Source: Streptomyces viridochromogenes
Lineage (GTDB): Bacteria; Actinomycetota; Actinomycetes; Streptomycetales; Streptomycetaceae
NCBI RefSeq assembly: GCF_001270495.1
Contig: NZ_LGUR01000220.1
Coordinates: 1-64,000 of the forward strand
Length of the DNA: 64,000 nucleotides
Reading direction: 5' to 3'
The translations under genes were made by a program, and so were the position numbers. The notes under the pieces were generated by a model. The model had not been told where the DNA came from, made no database searches, and saw only the letters and a list, made by a program, of their open reading frames with translations. Positions 25,000 to 32,719 of the stretch are shown here, in pieces (positions within the stretch are counted from its first letter, which is position 1; each line of letters starts with the position of its first letter).

Positions 25000-26001
25000 T
25001 CAGCCCTCAACCAGCTCTGCATCGACGATGCCGTCCTCGTCGACGGCGCCAGCGTCGACGTTGACATCAGGGATGGCGTCGGCGTCGACCTTTACCTTGC
25101 TGAGGATGCGGCCGATGCGGCGGATGGCGTCCTGCTGCCGCTGGGCTTCTTCGCTGCTACGGGCCTTACGTGCGGCCTTGTCCTCCGTGGCGTTCTCGAT
25201 TGCCTGTCGCGCCACATTCAGCAGCTCTAGTGCGCCGTCTACGGGGTCCGAGCTCCGGCTGGGCGTGCCGCTCTGCCCGCGCTCCGCTTCGACACGTTGC
25301 GTGGGCATCACCGCTTCGGGTGCGGTCGTCCAGGCGGCGCTGACGGCCTGGCTGCGCTCTACCGGATCGGACACGCCCTTGGCGGCTGCCACCGCCTTCT
25401 TCACTCGCTGCTGGACCTGGTTGGCGACAAGCCGGACGCCGCCTTTCTGGTGGGCCCAGTACAGCTCGGCGTAGGCGCGCGCGGCTTCTTGGTCGCTGGT
25501 GCGCTCCGCGTACGGCTGCAGCTTTCGCAGGTGGCTGTCGGGCAGGGGCCGGCCGAGTTCCTTCTGCACGGTCTGTGCCAGACGCCAAGTCTTCTGGAGA
25601 CGATCCGCCTCGCTGGTCGAAAGACCATCGTGCTCCTGCTGCAGGTACTGCTCCCAGGTGCGGGTGCCGTCGCCGCGGTACAGGCGGCGCCTTCGAACCA
25701 CTTCCAGGGAGAAGCCGAGCATCCAGCGGGCTGTGCGGGCGTTGTCGACGGCGCGGTGAGCCTCGGCAAGGAGACGCTGTTCGTGCTCGTCGAGCGGTCC
25801 GTTCGCGGTTTCCGGCGTAGCGTCCACGTCGGGGAGGGTCAGTCCCCAGTGCTCCATCGTGAACGGCTGAGCGCGCATCTGCGGAGGTTCGGCGGGGCGT
25901 TCAGGCACAGCCACGCTGTCCGATGTGGGATTCGCGCTGGTGGCGGGAGGCTGCTGGGCTCCCTTGTTGGCCGCCGCTCGGAAGTCACGACGCTTAGGCA
26001 C
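25000..26001 (-). CDS. Putative partition partner (ParB-like position)
   Basis: The 333-residue protein has a disordered N-terminus and a basic helical core (RTWEQYLQQEHDGLSTSEAD; RLQKTWRLAQTVQKELGRPL; LRKLQPYAERTSDQEAARAY) that could hold an HTH. A Gln/Arg-rich stretch and a very acidic tail follow. It starts with GTG at 26001, overlapping the ParA-like gene by 8 nt. No ParB signature (GExR) is visible, so it may be an analogue. The pair probably segregates the replicon. Confidence 0.6.
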   Translation of the reverse strand: MPKRRDFRAAANKGAQQPPATSANPTSDSVAVPERPAEPPQMRAQPFTMEHWGLTLPDVDATPETANGPLDEHEQRLLAEAHRAVDNARTARWMLGFSLEVVRRRRLYRGDGTRTWEQYLQQEHDGLSTSEADRLQKTWRLAQTVQKELGRPLPDSHLRKLQPYAERTSDQEAARAYAELYWAHQKGGVRLVANQVQQRVKKAVAAAKGVSDPVERSQAVSAAWTTAPEAVMPTQRVEAERGQSGTPSRSSDPVDGALELLNVARQAIENATEDKAARKARSSEEAQRQQDAIRRIGRILSKVKVDADAIPDVNVDAGAVDEDGIVDAELVEG

Positions 26002-26635
26002 TCTTGATCAGCCCCCGCTCCTGCAGCTCGGTGATGAGCTCACCGAACGGCCCTCGGGCCGCGCGTTCCACCGGGAAGCCTGTGGCTTGCTTGATGTCGT
26101 CCAGGACCGGGATCTTCACCGTGAGCACGTTGTATTCAGCTTCGGTGAGCAGGTCCCGGATCTCCTTCTCGCTCCGGACATTGGGGCGTACGCGGTTGAG
26201 GAGTACCCACATCGGCGGGGCCGTGCGTGAGGGCCTGTCGAACGCGGAGCGGCCGACCATGGTCTTGACTGGTGTGGAAGTGCGGGGCTGATGGACGCGC
26301 TGGTAGTCGGCCATCGACGGTTCCATGTGGATGAGGACCAGGTCGGCCACCTTGAGCACGCTGTCTGCGATGTGCGGGTGGTTCTCGGTGTGACCGACAT
26401 CGACGATGTCGATCCCGGCTTCTCCGAGCGGCGTGTACTCCTCAGCGAACTTGGCGGAGGCGTTGTGCTTCACAGGGAAGGGGAAGTCCGCGAGCTCGGA
26501 CCACTGAGTGAGGTGCTCAGACTCGTCCGCGTCCCACAGCTGCACACGGTATCCAGCCTCGTGGAATGCGTGTCCCATCATGCCGGTGTCGGTCGTCTTG
26601 CCCATACTTCGGGGGCTGATGTTGGCGATGAGCAC
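25994..26635 (-). CDS. ParA/MinD-like ATPase
   Basis: The 213-residue protein is a deviant Walker ATPase. ISPRSMGKTTDT (residues 6-17) replaces the usual KGGxGKTT, retaining GKTT. VQLWDADES lies at the switch I region and GIDIVDVGHTENH at the Walker B region, with LVLIHMEPSMADYQR and VLLNRVRPN beyond. The signature lysine of ParA (KGG) is not obvious, as Arg9 and Ser10 occupy the place. Start: GTG 26635 with GAGGAGAG upstream, because longer frames lack protein character. Confidence 0.75.
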   Translation of the reverse strand: MLIANISPRSMGKTTDTGMMGHAFHEAGYRVQLWDADESEHLTQWSELADFPFPVKHNASAKFAEEYTPLGEAGIDIVDVGHTENHPHIADSVLKVADLVLIHMEPSMADYQRVHQPRTSTPVKTMVGRSAFDRPSRTAPPMWVLLNRVRPNVRSEKEIRDLLTEAEYNVLTVKIPVLDDIKQATGFPVERAARGPFGELITELQERGLIKSA

Positions 26636-26696
26636 GGCGCGGCTCTCTCCTCGTGCAGTGGCTACGTTCCGCAAGATGCTGCCATGTCTCCCCCGA

Positions 26697-26747
26697 CACG
26701 GTGACCGGCACCACGTCACAAATCGCTACCCAACATCACGGTGACCG
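26697..26747. promoter_or_regulatory. Repeated CACGGTGACCG upstream of parA-like gene
   Basis: The 11-mer occurs at 26697-26707 and 26737-26747 (40 bp apart), with a further GGTGACGG at 26762. CGGTGACCG is a near palindrome. The location is that of an operator or parS site for the parA-like operon. Confidence 0.45.
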
Positions 26748-26799
26748 CCAACTGGCACGAGGGTGACGGTCGTAGACGTGTTGAGCCTGAAACGCAAAA

Positions 26800-26840
26800 A
26801 GGCCCGTGCCTCGCCACAGATCATGGCGAGGCACGGGCCT
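26800..26840. terminator. Terminator at the end of the leftward gene series
   Basis: A perfect 16-bp inverted repeat (AGGCCCGTGCCTCGCC and complement) with a 9-nt loop. A5 on its left gives a U tract for leftward transcription. It insulates parA from the genes to the right. Confidence 0.9.
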
Positions 26841-26925
26841 CTTTCGTGCGGTGACCCGCATCAGGCCGCCCAGCTCGCAGGCGCGCCTTCGTCAGTGGTC
26901 TCGATCTCGGATAAGGCCTTTGTGG

Positions 26926-27615
26926 TCACGCGCTCACCCCCGCGAGGGCGTGGGCCAGGAGCTCCACGGCGTCGGCCTCGTAGGGGTCGGCGAACAACTG
27001 GTGGTCGCTGACGTCGAACGGCGCGTACCGCGCGGAGATGCGGTGCCCAGGGACGACGGTGGTCTCCCGTCCGTCCAGGGCGGCAGTGAGCCGGTCGTAG
27101 TCCTGCTGGGCATGCCGGGTCTGGGTGTACGGGCCCAAGCGCAGCAGGGTGTAGCCCGCGCTGGCGTCATCGCGCCTACGCGCCTCGAGGTAGAGGGCGT
27201 AGTGCGCGGGTTCCATGCCGAGGTCATCGGGCAGGGGCAGGTTCGCGGCGGCGTGGGTGAGCATCGCGTAGCCCGGCTGCCAGAAGCCGAGGATCGCGGT
27301 GGTCTCGCAGCGCAGCCAGCCGCGTTCGGTGTAACCGAGCTGGCGGCCGTGGAGGTAGGCCGCGGCGTGCGGGGTGTCGGGGTGGACCAGGGCGACGGCG
27401 ATCATGTCGGGGCCGTGGTCGTCGCCGGGCCGGGTGTGGGCGCGTTCCACGAACGGGCCGATCCGCACGGCGATGTCCTGGGCGCCGCCGGATGTCCAGG
27501 GCTGCGGGTTGCGCAGGGCGGTGAGCATCGCGCGGAACTGGTCGACGACGGCCTGGTCCTCGGTGGAGAGGGCGCCGGGGGCGTGGCCGCAGCGACGGAA
27601 AGAGGGGCGCTTCAT
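26926..27615 (-). CDS. Hypothetical protein
   Basis: The 229-residue soluble alpha/beta protein (ALSTEDQAVVDQFRAMLTAL; DMIAVALVHPDTPHAAAYLH; HYALYLEARRRDDAS) has no recognisable catalytic motif. Start ATG at 27615. It is a separate unit, because a terminator at 27679-27729 lies between it and the Nudix gene. Confidence 0.65.
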   Translation of the reverse strand: MKRPSFRRCGHAPGALSTEDQAVVDQFRAMLTALRNPQPWTSGGAQDIAVRIGPFVERAHTRPGDDHGPDMIAVALVHPDTPHAAAYLHGRQLGYTERGWLRCETTAILGFWQPGYAMLTHAAANLPLPDDLGMEPAHYALYLEARRRDDASAGYTLLRLGPYTQTRHAQQDYDRLTAALDGRETTVVPGHRISARYAPFDVSDHQLFADPYEADAVELLAHALAGVSA

Positions 27616-27678
27616 CGGGTGGGCTCCTGTTCGCGGGTGGGGTGGTCCGGAGGGGTGGCGAGTCCGTCGCCGGCGGTA

Positions 27679-27729
27679 GACGCAGGAGCGCCGCCCCGGC
27701 CGGGAAGGTCTGGGCGGCGCTCCTGCGTC
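27679..27729 (-). terminator. Terminator after the Nudix gene
   Basis: A perfect 18-bp inverted repeat (starting GACGCAGGAGCG) with a 15-nt loop lies 12 nt beyond the Nudix stop. Confidence 0.85.
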
Positions 27730-27740
27730 GGGGTGGTGTC

Positions 27741-28154
27741 TCAGGGGGTGGGGGCCGTGGCCGCGCGGAGGATGTCGGCGTGGTCGAACGCCAGCTGCCC
27801 CGGCAGGTTGTCCAGGGGCCACCAGCGGGCGGTGCGGGCGTCGTCCCCGGCGGCGATCGGAGTGCCGACGGGAATGACGGCGAGGTAGGCGTCGGTGCTG
27901 TACCTGCCTCGCGGGTCGCGGCCGGGTTGGTCCCAGGTGCCGATCTCGCGCAGGTCGTCGGCGGTGACGTGGACGCCGGTTTCCTCAGCGAGCTCCCGGG
28001 CGGCAGCCTCGCGGCTCGACTCTCCCGAGTCGACATGGCCACCGGGCAGGGCCCATGCACCCTCGTACGGCGGCCAGTCGCGCTCGATCAGCAGGACATT
28101 GCCGTCGGGCGTCAGGGCCACCACGTCGGCGGTGTAGCGGATGGTCTCGGTCAT
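27741..28154 (-). CDS. Nudix hydrolase
   Basis: The 137-residue protein contains the Nudix box GX5EX7REUXEEXGU as residues 39-61, written GHVDSGE then SSREAAARELAEETGV. All catalytic glutamates are present. Nudix enzymes cleave nucleoside diphosphates linked to another moiety (ADP-ribose, NAD, oxidised nucleotides, capped RNA). The ATG at 28154 follows GAGAGGTG. It is the last gene of the run that includes an OB-like protein, ASCH and a P-loop kinase. Confidence 0.92.
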   Translation of the reverse strand: MTETIRYTADVVALTPDGNVLLIERDWPPYEGAWALPGGHVDSGESSREAAARELAEETGVHVTADDLREIGTWDQPGRDPRGRYSTDAYLAVIPVGTPIAAGDDARTARWWPLDNLPGQLAFDHADILRAATAPTP

Positions 28155-28176
28155 GTGCACCTCTCGGCTGGGTGGG

Positions 28177-28362
28177 CTAGTGGGTGGTGGTGTCGGTGAC
28201 CACGAGGAACTGATCGGTGGGCAGGTCCATCACGACCCGGGCGTCCGGGTGGCCTTGGGTGCGCTGGGCGGCGGCGTACTCTTCGGCCGGCCAGGAGCCG
28301 CGGGGGCTTCCGGCGGGGAATCGCTCAAGGACGGTCCGGGACGGCGTGCTGGTGGTGGTCAT
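28177..28362 (-). CDS. Small hypothetical protein
   Basis: The 61-residue product (RTVLERFPAGSPRGSWPAEE; YAAAQRTQGHPDARVVMDL) starts at ATG 28362, sharing one base with the stop of the upstream gene (TGATG). It is short, soluble and unrecognised. The tight coupling supports its reality. Confidence 0.6.
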   Translation of the reverse strand: MTTTSTPSRTVLERFPAGSPRGSWPAEEYAAAQRTQGHPDARVVMDLPTDQFLVVTDTTTH

Positions 28363-28844
28363 CAGGCGTCGCCGCCGTTCACGCGCTCGTGGATGTCGAT
28401 GAGGGTGGCGATGGCGTCGGGGTTGTCCGCCTCGCCGACCCACTGCCCGAGCGCGGTGAAAACGGGCACGGCGTCGCTGTCGGCGTTGAAAACGACGCAG
28501 TAGTCGCCATAGCGGTCCATCACCATGTCCCGCAGGATCGGGACCAGCGCAGTGTCCAGGACCTCCAGGGCGTCGACGGTGAGCCGGGCGGGCTCGCCGG
28601 GCGACGAGGGCTGGACCAGAGTGCCGGTGACGCGGACCAGGTCGCTGGGCTGTATGCCGTTCAGCAACTCGTGGGTGATCCGGGCGGCCTTGCTGGTGCA
28701 GGACACGATCGTGTCGGGGGCGTCCTTGGCGACGCTGTCCGGGTCGTCGGGTCGGACGACCAAGTCGAAGGTGGCGGTACCGCGCGGGCCAGGGGCGGGT
28801 GGCGCGTCGACCCAGCCGTCGACGGTGCAGTGCTTGGTGGTCAT
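28362..28844 (-). CDS. Possible OB-fold (SSB-like) protein
   Basis: In this 160-residue protein the first 95 residues read as an OB fold (DGWVDAPP; ATFDLVVRPDDPD; DTIVSCTSKAARITHELLNG; DLVRVTGTLVQPSSPG; RLTVDALEVL), the order seen in SSB proteins and other ssDNA/RNA binders. The C-terminal part is acidic. It is coupled by ATGA to the upstream gene and TGATG to the downstream one. SSB-like accessory factors are common on conjugative elements. Confidence 0.5.
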   Translation of the reverse strand: MTTKHCTVDGWVDAPPAPGPRGTATFDLVVRPDDPDSVAKDAPDTIVSCTSKAARITHELLNGIQPSDLVRVTGTLVQPSSPGEPARLTVDALEVLDTALVPILRDMVMDRYGDYCVVFNADSDAVPVFTALGQWVGEADNPDAIATLIDIHERVNGGDA

Positions 28845-29047
28845 GAGTGGGCCTCCGCCAGGGTCTCGGTGGGGCGAGGGGAGCGGGGTCGGGTGGTGCG
28901 CTGGGCGATGTCCAGGAGCTCGCGGTTGCGTCGCTTCTGGGCGTCGGTGAGCGGGCGGGCCTTCGCGCCGTGGCGGTGCCAGAGCGGCGAGGCCGGCGGC
29001 TCGGGGTAGGCAAGAGCGTGGTCGACGTCGCGGTCGGTGCTGCTCAT
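28841..29047 (-). CDS. Small hypothetical protein
   Basis: The 68-residue product is polar and basic (PLWHRHGAKARPLTDAQKRR; NRELLDIAQRTTR) and unrecognised. Its stop overlaps the start of the OB-like gene (ATGA). Confidence 0.6.
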   Translation of the reverse strand: MSSTDRDVDHALAYPEPPASPLWHRHGAKARPLTDAQKRRNRELLDIAQRTTRPRSPRPTETLAEAHS

Positions 29048-29067
29048 GGAGGCCCTCCAGGTGGAGG

Positions 29068-29364
29068 TCAGGAGTGGTCGCCTTGGCCCTTGGACTTGGA
29101 CTTGGGCTTCGGCGTGAGGTCGGAGGCGAACCGCCCGAGGCGGGCCTCAACGGGGTTGGCGGTGATCCAGTCCTCCGCGCATGCCTTGTGCACGGGCTCA
29201 CCGGAGTGGGAGCGCATGGGCGTGGGCTGGCCGCACAGCGCGCAGGGGAGGTCCTGCCAGCGGTCGAAGTGCTGGCCGTCGCGCCAGACGAGAAGTTGAC
29301 CGGGAGCCGGGATCAGGCCCGGCTCGAACGGCGGCTTCTCCTTCTTGCGTCCCCTGCCGGTCAC
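29068..29364 (-). CDS. Small zinc-finger protein
   Basis: The 98-residue product has CALC...HKAC (residues about 42-45 and 59-62), a CxxC...HxxC zinc site, and a Lys/Ser-rich tail. The GTG at 29364 overlaps the ASCH gene's stop (GTGA). It is unrecognised beyond the metal site. Confidence 0.6.
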   Translation of the reverse strand: MTGRGRKKEKPPFEPGLIPAPGQLLVWRDGQHFDRWQDLPCALCGQPTPMRSHSGEPVHKACAEDWITANPVEARLGRFASDLTPKPKSKSKGQGDHS

Positions 29365-29801
29365 GGCCGGAAGTCGGGAAGCTGCTGGAACACGCGGCCC
29401 AGCAGGTCCGGCGACGGCTTCCAGGGCACGACTTGCCCGCGTGCGGGGACCGGCAGCGGCAGCTCCTGGACGTCCTCGAGGACCAGGTGCCAGGCTCCCG
29501 GGTGCGCCCACTCCGAGCAGAGCGGCTTTCCTTCGGGGTCCTGGTGGCAGTCGGTGATCCGGGCGATGCCGACCACCGCGCCCGTGACCAGCTCGCGGCC
29601 GCGGATCGTGCGGCCGATCAGCGGGATGCGCAGGGCGGGCTGGTCGACGGTCTTGCTCGTGTGCAGCAGCACCCAGCCGGTCCGCCACCGGCCGGGCCGG
29701 TTCTCAATGGTTTTGGCACCGGCGAGGATGCAGGCCGCGTACGGCTGCCTGATGCTGATGCCTCGGATCCAGTCGCCTCCGGGCAGGGTCGCGATGCTCA
29801 T
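29361..29801 (-). CDS. ASCH-domain protein
   Basis: The 146-residue protein is typical of ASCH. GISIRQPYAACILAGAKTIE, then NRPGRWRTGWVLLHTSK forms the beta-barrel core with the basic groove, followed by VVGIARITDC and a long loop. ASCH domains bind RNA or modified nucleosides, and some hydrolyse N4-acetylcytidine. The ATGA overlap with the GGDEF gene and the GTGA overlap with the zinc protein make all three one translational unit. Confidence 0.88.
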   Translation of the reverse strand: MSIATLPGGDWIRGISIRQPYAACILAGAKTIENRPGRWRTGWVLLHTSKTVDQPALRIPLIGRTIRGRELVTGAVVGIARITDCHQDPEGKPLCSEWAHPGAWHLVLEDVQELPLPVPARGQVVPWKPSPDLLGRVFQQLPDFRP

Positions 29802-30475
29802 GCGGCTCGCCCCCACACGGCCGTGCCCGGACGGCCGGCCCGGCGTCCGTTGACGGACGGCACCGCGACGTGAGCGGCGGTGGCGACGGTCGCGCGGCCG
29901 GAGTGCTTGCCGTCGTACAGAGCGGCGTCGGCTGCCCTTTGCAACGCGGTCAGGTCGCGGGAGCCGACCCCGGCCGGGGTCGCGGCGCCGACCGAGGCGG
30001 CGACGTCGACGGTGCGGCCGTCGTCCAGGACGACCGGCGTGTGCAGCATCCGGACCAGCTGCGCGAGGCGCTGCTCCAGGCGCGCGGCGGGCAGCTCCAG
30101 GACGACTGCGAACTCATCGCCTCCGAGCCTGCCCACGGCTGCGCGCGGGCCTGCCCACGCGGTGAGCCGGGCGCCGAAGGCCGTGAGGACGGCGTCGCCT
30201 GCCGGGTGGCCCATGGTGTCGTTCACGGCCTTGAAGTGGTCGGCGTCGACCAGGACCAGGGCCGTGTCGTCGCCGTGGCGGGCCAGGAGCCGGCGGGCGC
30301 GGGCGGTGTAAGCATCGCGGCGCAGCAGGCCGGTCAGAGGGTCGCGCTTCGTCGCAGCGAGCTGCTTGTGCAGCGCGACCGCATGGACCGCCCAGCCGGT
30401 CAACGGCACGGCGGCGGTGGTCAGCAAGAGGGTGCGCTGGCCGATCCGGCTCTGAACGCGCAGGAAGGACGACAT
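29798..30475 (-). CDS. GGDEF diguanylate cyclase, membrane-anchored
   Basis: The 225-residue protein has one hydrophobic helix (TLLLTTAAVPLTGWAVHAVA, about 15-34), then a full GGDEF domain: DPLTGLLRRDAY, LVLVDADHFKAVNDTMGHPA (metal Asp and guanine contacts) and VGRLGGDEFAVV. The catalytic GGDEF is intact. The RxxD inhibitory I-site is not present (RAAV at that position), so product inhibition is likely weak. It should make c-di-GMP, which in Streptomyces controls development through BldD. It heads the coupled GGDEF-ASCH-zinc set after a terminator. Confidence 0.92.
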   Translation of the reverse strand: MSSFLRVQSRIGQRTLLLTTAAVPLTGWAVHAVALHKQLAATKRDPLTGLLRRDAYTARARRLLARHGDDTALVLVDADHFKAVNDTMGHPAGDAVLTAFGARLTAWAGPRAAVGRLGGDEFAVVLELPAARLEQRLAQLVRMLHTPVVLDDGRTVDVAASVGAATPAGVGSRDLTALQRAADAALYDGKHSGRATVATAAHVAVPSVNGRRAGRPGTAVWGRAA

Positions 30476-30514
30476 ACTTGGGTTCTCCGTCTCGTCTCGT
30501 ACGGGATGGATGGG

Positions 30515-30560
30515 CCCGGGACAGCCGTCGAAGCCGGTCAAGCAGAGCGGCTGTCCCGGG
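30515..30560 (-). terminator. Terminator after the P-loop kinase gene
   Basis: A 13-bp perfect inverted repeat (CCCGGGACAGCCG and complement) with a 20-nt loop lies between the kinase gene and the GGDEF gene. Confidence 0.75.
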
Positions 30561-30580
30561 GCAGAGCTACAGATCGAAGT

Positions 30581-31561
30581 TCACGCGCTGACCGCGTCCG
30601 CGTACTGCGCCTCCAGGTCGGCGCGGCCCTCGGGGTCGTCCTCCTGGTCGTCGTCCTCGTGCGGACCGTGGACGGTGCAGCGCACGTCCGGGTCGTGCAT
30701 CAGCTCGCCGGTCAGGGCGCGCAGGAGATCAGTCACGTTGTAGACCGGCGCCCACGCCTGGCCCTCGCATTCGTCGTCGGCCGCGCAGCCCACCAGGACC
30801 TCGAACCCGACATCGCCCGCGCCGTCGACGTCGGTTCGCAGGGCAAGGACGATGTGGTCCGCTCCAAGTCGGATCTCCGCGACGCGGTCGCCACCGGCGA
30901 GGACCGAGGCGTCGCGCCAGCGCCACATCGGCAGGATCTCGGGGCCGAAGTAGCGTCGCACCAGGAGCAGGTCACCCAGGCCCTCGCCGCCGTCCCAGCC
31001 GAGATCCGCCCGCCGGGCGTCACTGAGCCGCTGGAGCAGCGGCTGAAGGCGGTAGATGTTCTCCGCGACGACGACGTGGTCGAAGCCCTCGCCGGGCAGG
31101 CCGGGCCATGCGTCGACCATGGCGGCGTGCTGCGCGAGGACGACCGGCTCGGGCACGCGCCGGTTCGCTGGCCGGCCTTCCTGTCGTTCGACGCACACGG
31201 AGGCCGGGGTGGGGATGACCAGCGCGACCGTGGGCACGCCGTGGCGGCGGGCAGTCGCGATCAGGTTGGTGCGTACAGCCTGCTCGCAGTTCGTGGCGTC
31301 GATGACCGCCATCTTCCGGCGGGCGAGACGGGCCTCCAGGACGGCCTGGAGCGCGAACACGGCGTCATCTGTTGATTCCTGGCATCCCGAGTCGTCGCTG
31401 ACCAGGGCCCTGAACCTGTCGAGCTCCAGGACCTGCGTGGCGGGCCAGGTGCTCGCCCACGTCGACTTGCCCGACCCGGCGGCGCCGATCAATACCACCA
31501 GCGACGGGTCGGGGATGGTCGTGTCGACGGGCAGCGCGTTGTCCAGGTGGAAGGACTTCAT
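30581..31561 (-). CDS. P-loop kinase, polynucleotide-kinase-like
   Basis: The 326-residue protein has Walker A GAAGSGKST (residues 26-34) and LDRFRALVSDD after it. MAVIDATNCEQAVRTNLI gives the Walker B/DxTN motif, with RRVPEPVV and a lid region following. These are the features of the T4 Pnk/Zeta-toxin-like P-loop kinases that phosphorylate 5'-OH nucleic acid ends or small molecules. The C-terminal 130 residues are a separate acidic domain of unknown type. The ATG at 31561 overlaps the upstream stop by ATGA. Confidence 0.8.
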   Translation of the reverse strand: MKSFHLDNALPVDTTIPDPSLVVLIGAAGSGKSTWASTWPATQVLELDRFRALVSDDSGCQESTDDAVFALQAVLEARLARRKMAVIDATNCEQAVRTNLIATARRHGVPTVALVIPTPASVCVERQEGRPANRRVPEPVVLAQHAAMVDAWPGLPGEGFDHVVVAENIYRLQPLLQRLSDARRADLGWDGGEGLGDLLLVRRYFGPEILPMWRWRDASVLAGGDRVAEIRLGADHIVLALRTDVDGAGDVGFEVLVGCAADDECEGQAWAPVYNVTDLLRALTGELMHDPDVRCTVHGPHEDDDQEDDPEGRADLEAQYADAVSA

Positions 31562-31917
31562 TCAGTTTCTCCCTGCGGGTCAAGAGCACGGGTGGCGTAG
31601 TAGGTCTGCAGACCGGCGTTGTCGGTGATGAGCGCGGCGGCCTCGTGCAGCGGGCACGACATCTCGCCGTCGCGGTCCGGCTCGATCCGTCCGGCGGCCT
31701 GTGCGGCGGTGGTGAGCAGCTGCGCGAGGGAGCCGAAGACGCCGTCCTGGCGGTGGTCCTCGTGGTGGAGTTCGCGCAGGATCTCCGCGAGCTCTTGGCC
31801 GCCGATCTCGCCGCGCAGTTCGTCCTCGATCTGCTGGAGGGCGAGCTGGACGATTCCGGCGGAGGCGCGGACGCGGTCGATGCGCGTGCGGGGCGTGGGC
31901 CCCGGGGTCGCCGTCAC
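31558..31917 (-). CDS. Hypothetical helical protein
   Basis: The 119-residue acidic, helical protein (GIVQLALQQIEDELRGEIGG; LAEILRELHHEDHRQDGVF) is joined by GTGA to the PycTM-like gene upstream and ATGA to the kinase downstream. No family recognised. Confidence 0.65.
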   Translation of the reverse strand: MTATPGPTPRTRIDRVRASAGIVQLALQQIEDELRGEIGGQELAEILRELHHEDHRQDGVFGSLAQLLTTAAQAAGRIEPDRDGEMSCPLHEAAALITDNAGLQTYYATRALDPQGETE

Positions 31918-32375
31918 AGCGCGGTGCCGGCGGCGGCCAGCGCGAGCAGAGCCAGAGCGGCAAGGCTGAGGTCGACCGCGCGGCGCAGGTGGACGAACTT
32001 GCGGACTGCGAGCGAGGACAGGACCCGGATGCGGGCGGCGCGGGGGTCGCCCTGCATGCAGTCGCGGATCGCGTCTTCGTCGAGCTGCGCCCAGTACGGG
32101 AAGGAGGCCCGGTCTGCGCCGCTGAGCCGGGGCCGGACGACCAGGAGCAGCAGCACGGCGGCTGCGCCCAGGGCGAGGACGGCCGCCGCGCCGAACACCT
32201 TGGTCGGCAGGGGCAGGTCCTTGTCGGCGACGGACGCGAGGCCCGCCAGGACTGCGCCGTTGAAGGCAAGCAGTAAGGACGACTTTCCGTCCGTCCTGCT
32301 GATCTCGTTGACGACGGAGGCGCAGGCGGCGTCCATGTTCTTGTCGATGCTGGGAGCGGTGACCGTGGAGGTCAT
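31914..32375 (-). CDS. PycTM-like membrane effector-type protein
   Basis: The 153-residue protein follows the pattern of Pycsar effector family membrane proteins. A short helix ends in ISRTDGKSSLLLAFNGAVLA (about 25-44), a second hydrophobic helix (FGAAAVLALGAAAVLLLLVV) follows, then the FPYWAQLDEDAI region, and a C-terminal helix SLAALALLALAAAG. In Pycsar, such proteins open the membrane when cCMP or cUMP is made. No cyclase gene is visible here, so a plasmid housekeeping or surface role is equally possible. It is coupled to the next two genes. Confidence 0.75.
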   Translation of the reverse strand: MTSTVTAPSIDKNMDAACASVVNEISRTDGKSSLLLAFNGAVLAGLASVADKDLPLPTKVFGAAAVLALGAAAVLLLLVVRPRLSGADRASFPYWAQLDEDAIRDCMQGDPRAARIRVLSSLAVRKFVHLRRAVDLSLAALALLALAAAGTAL

Positions 32376-32402
32376 GGGCGGTGCTTCTCCTTGTTGTTGC
32401 CG

Positions 32403-32422
32403 GGCGGGCCGCGCGGCCCGCC
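32403..32422 (-). terminator. GC-rich palindrome
   Basis: A perfect 20-bp palindrome (GGCGGGCCGC and complement) lies between the genes ending at 32431 and starting at 32375. It is a likely attenuator or terminator. Confidence 0.5.
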
Positions 32423-32430
32423 GCGGGTGG

Positions 32431-32715
32431 TCAGAACGGTGGTTCGTCGGGGGTTGCGGGCAGCGGCAGGAGCCGGATGCGGAGCTCGCGCCGGTCGGAC
32501 CAGCAGCCGCACGCCTCCATCTCCGGGTTCGCGCCGCCGACCCACCAGCCGCCCGCGCCCTGACAGTCGGGGCAGGAGCGGCGGGGTCGGGGCGTCAGCT
32601 CGATGCGGTGCCGGTCGGAGTGCAGCTGCCAGTGGCCGGCCTCGAGGACGGCGGCGGCCGCGATGACCGTGACGGGCACGGCGGCCGCTACCAGCGCGGC
32701 GGTTCGGGCGCGCAC
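32431..32715 (-). CDS. Small membrane-anchored zinc protein
   Basis: The 94-residue product begins with a hydrophobic helix (TAALVAAAVPVTVIAAAAVL), then CPDCQGAGGWWVGG and CGCW, a CxxCxGxG half-site as in DnaJ zinc centres. The GTG at 32715 begins 4 nt after the preceding stop. Unrecognised. Confidence 0.6.
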   Translation of the reverse strand: MRARTAALVAAAVPVTVIAAAAVLEAGHWQLHSDRHRIELTPRPRRSCPDCQGAGGWWVGGANPEMEACGCWSDRRELRIRLLPLPATPDEPPF

Positions 32716-32719
32716 GACG

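Noticed and set aside
29870..31375. A 501-codon plus-strand frame across the GGDEF and kinase genes
   Set aside because: It crosses a terminator hairpin and is antisense to two genes with intact catalytic motifs.
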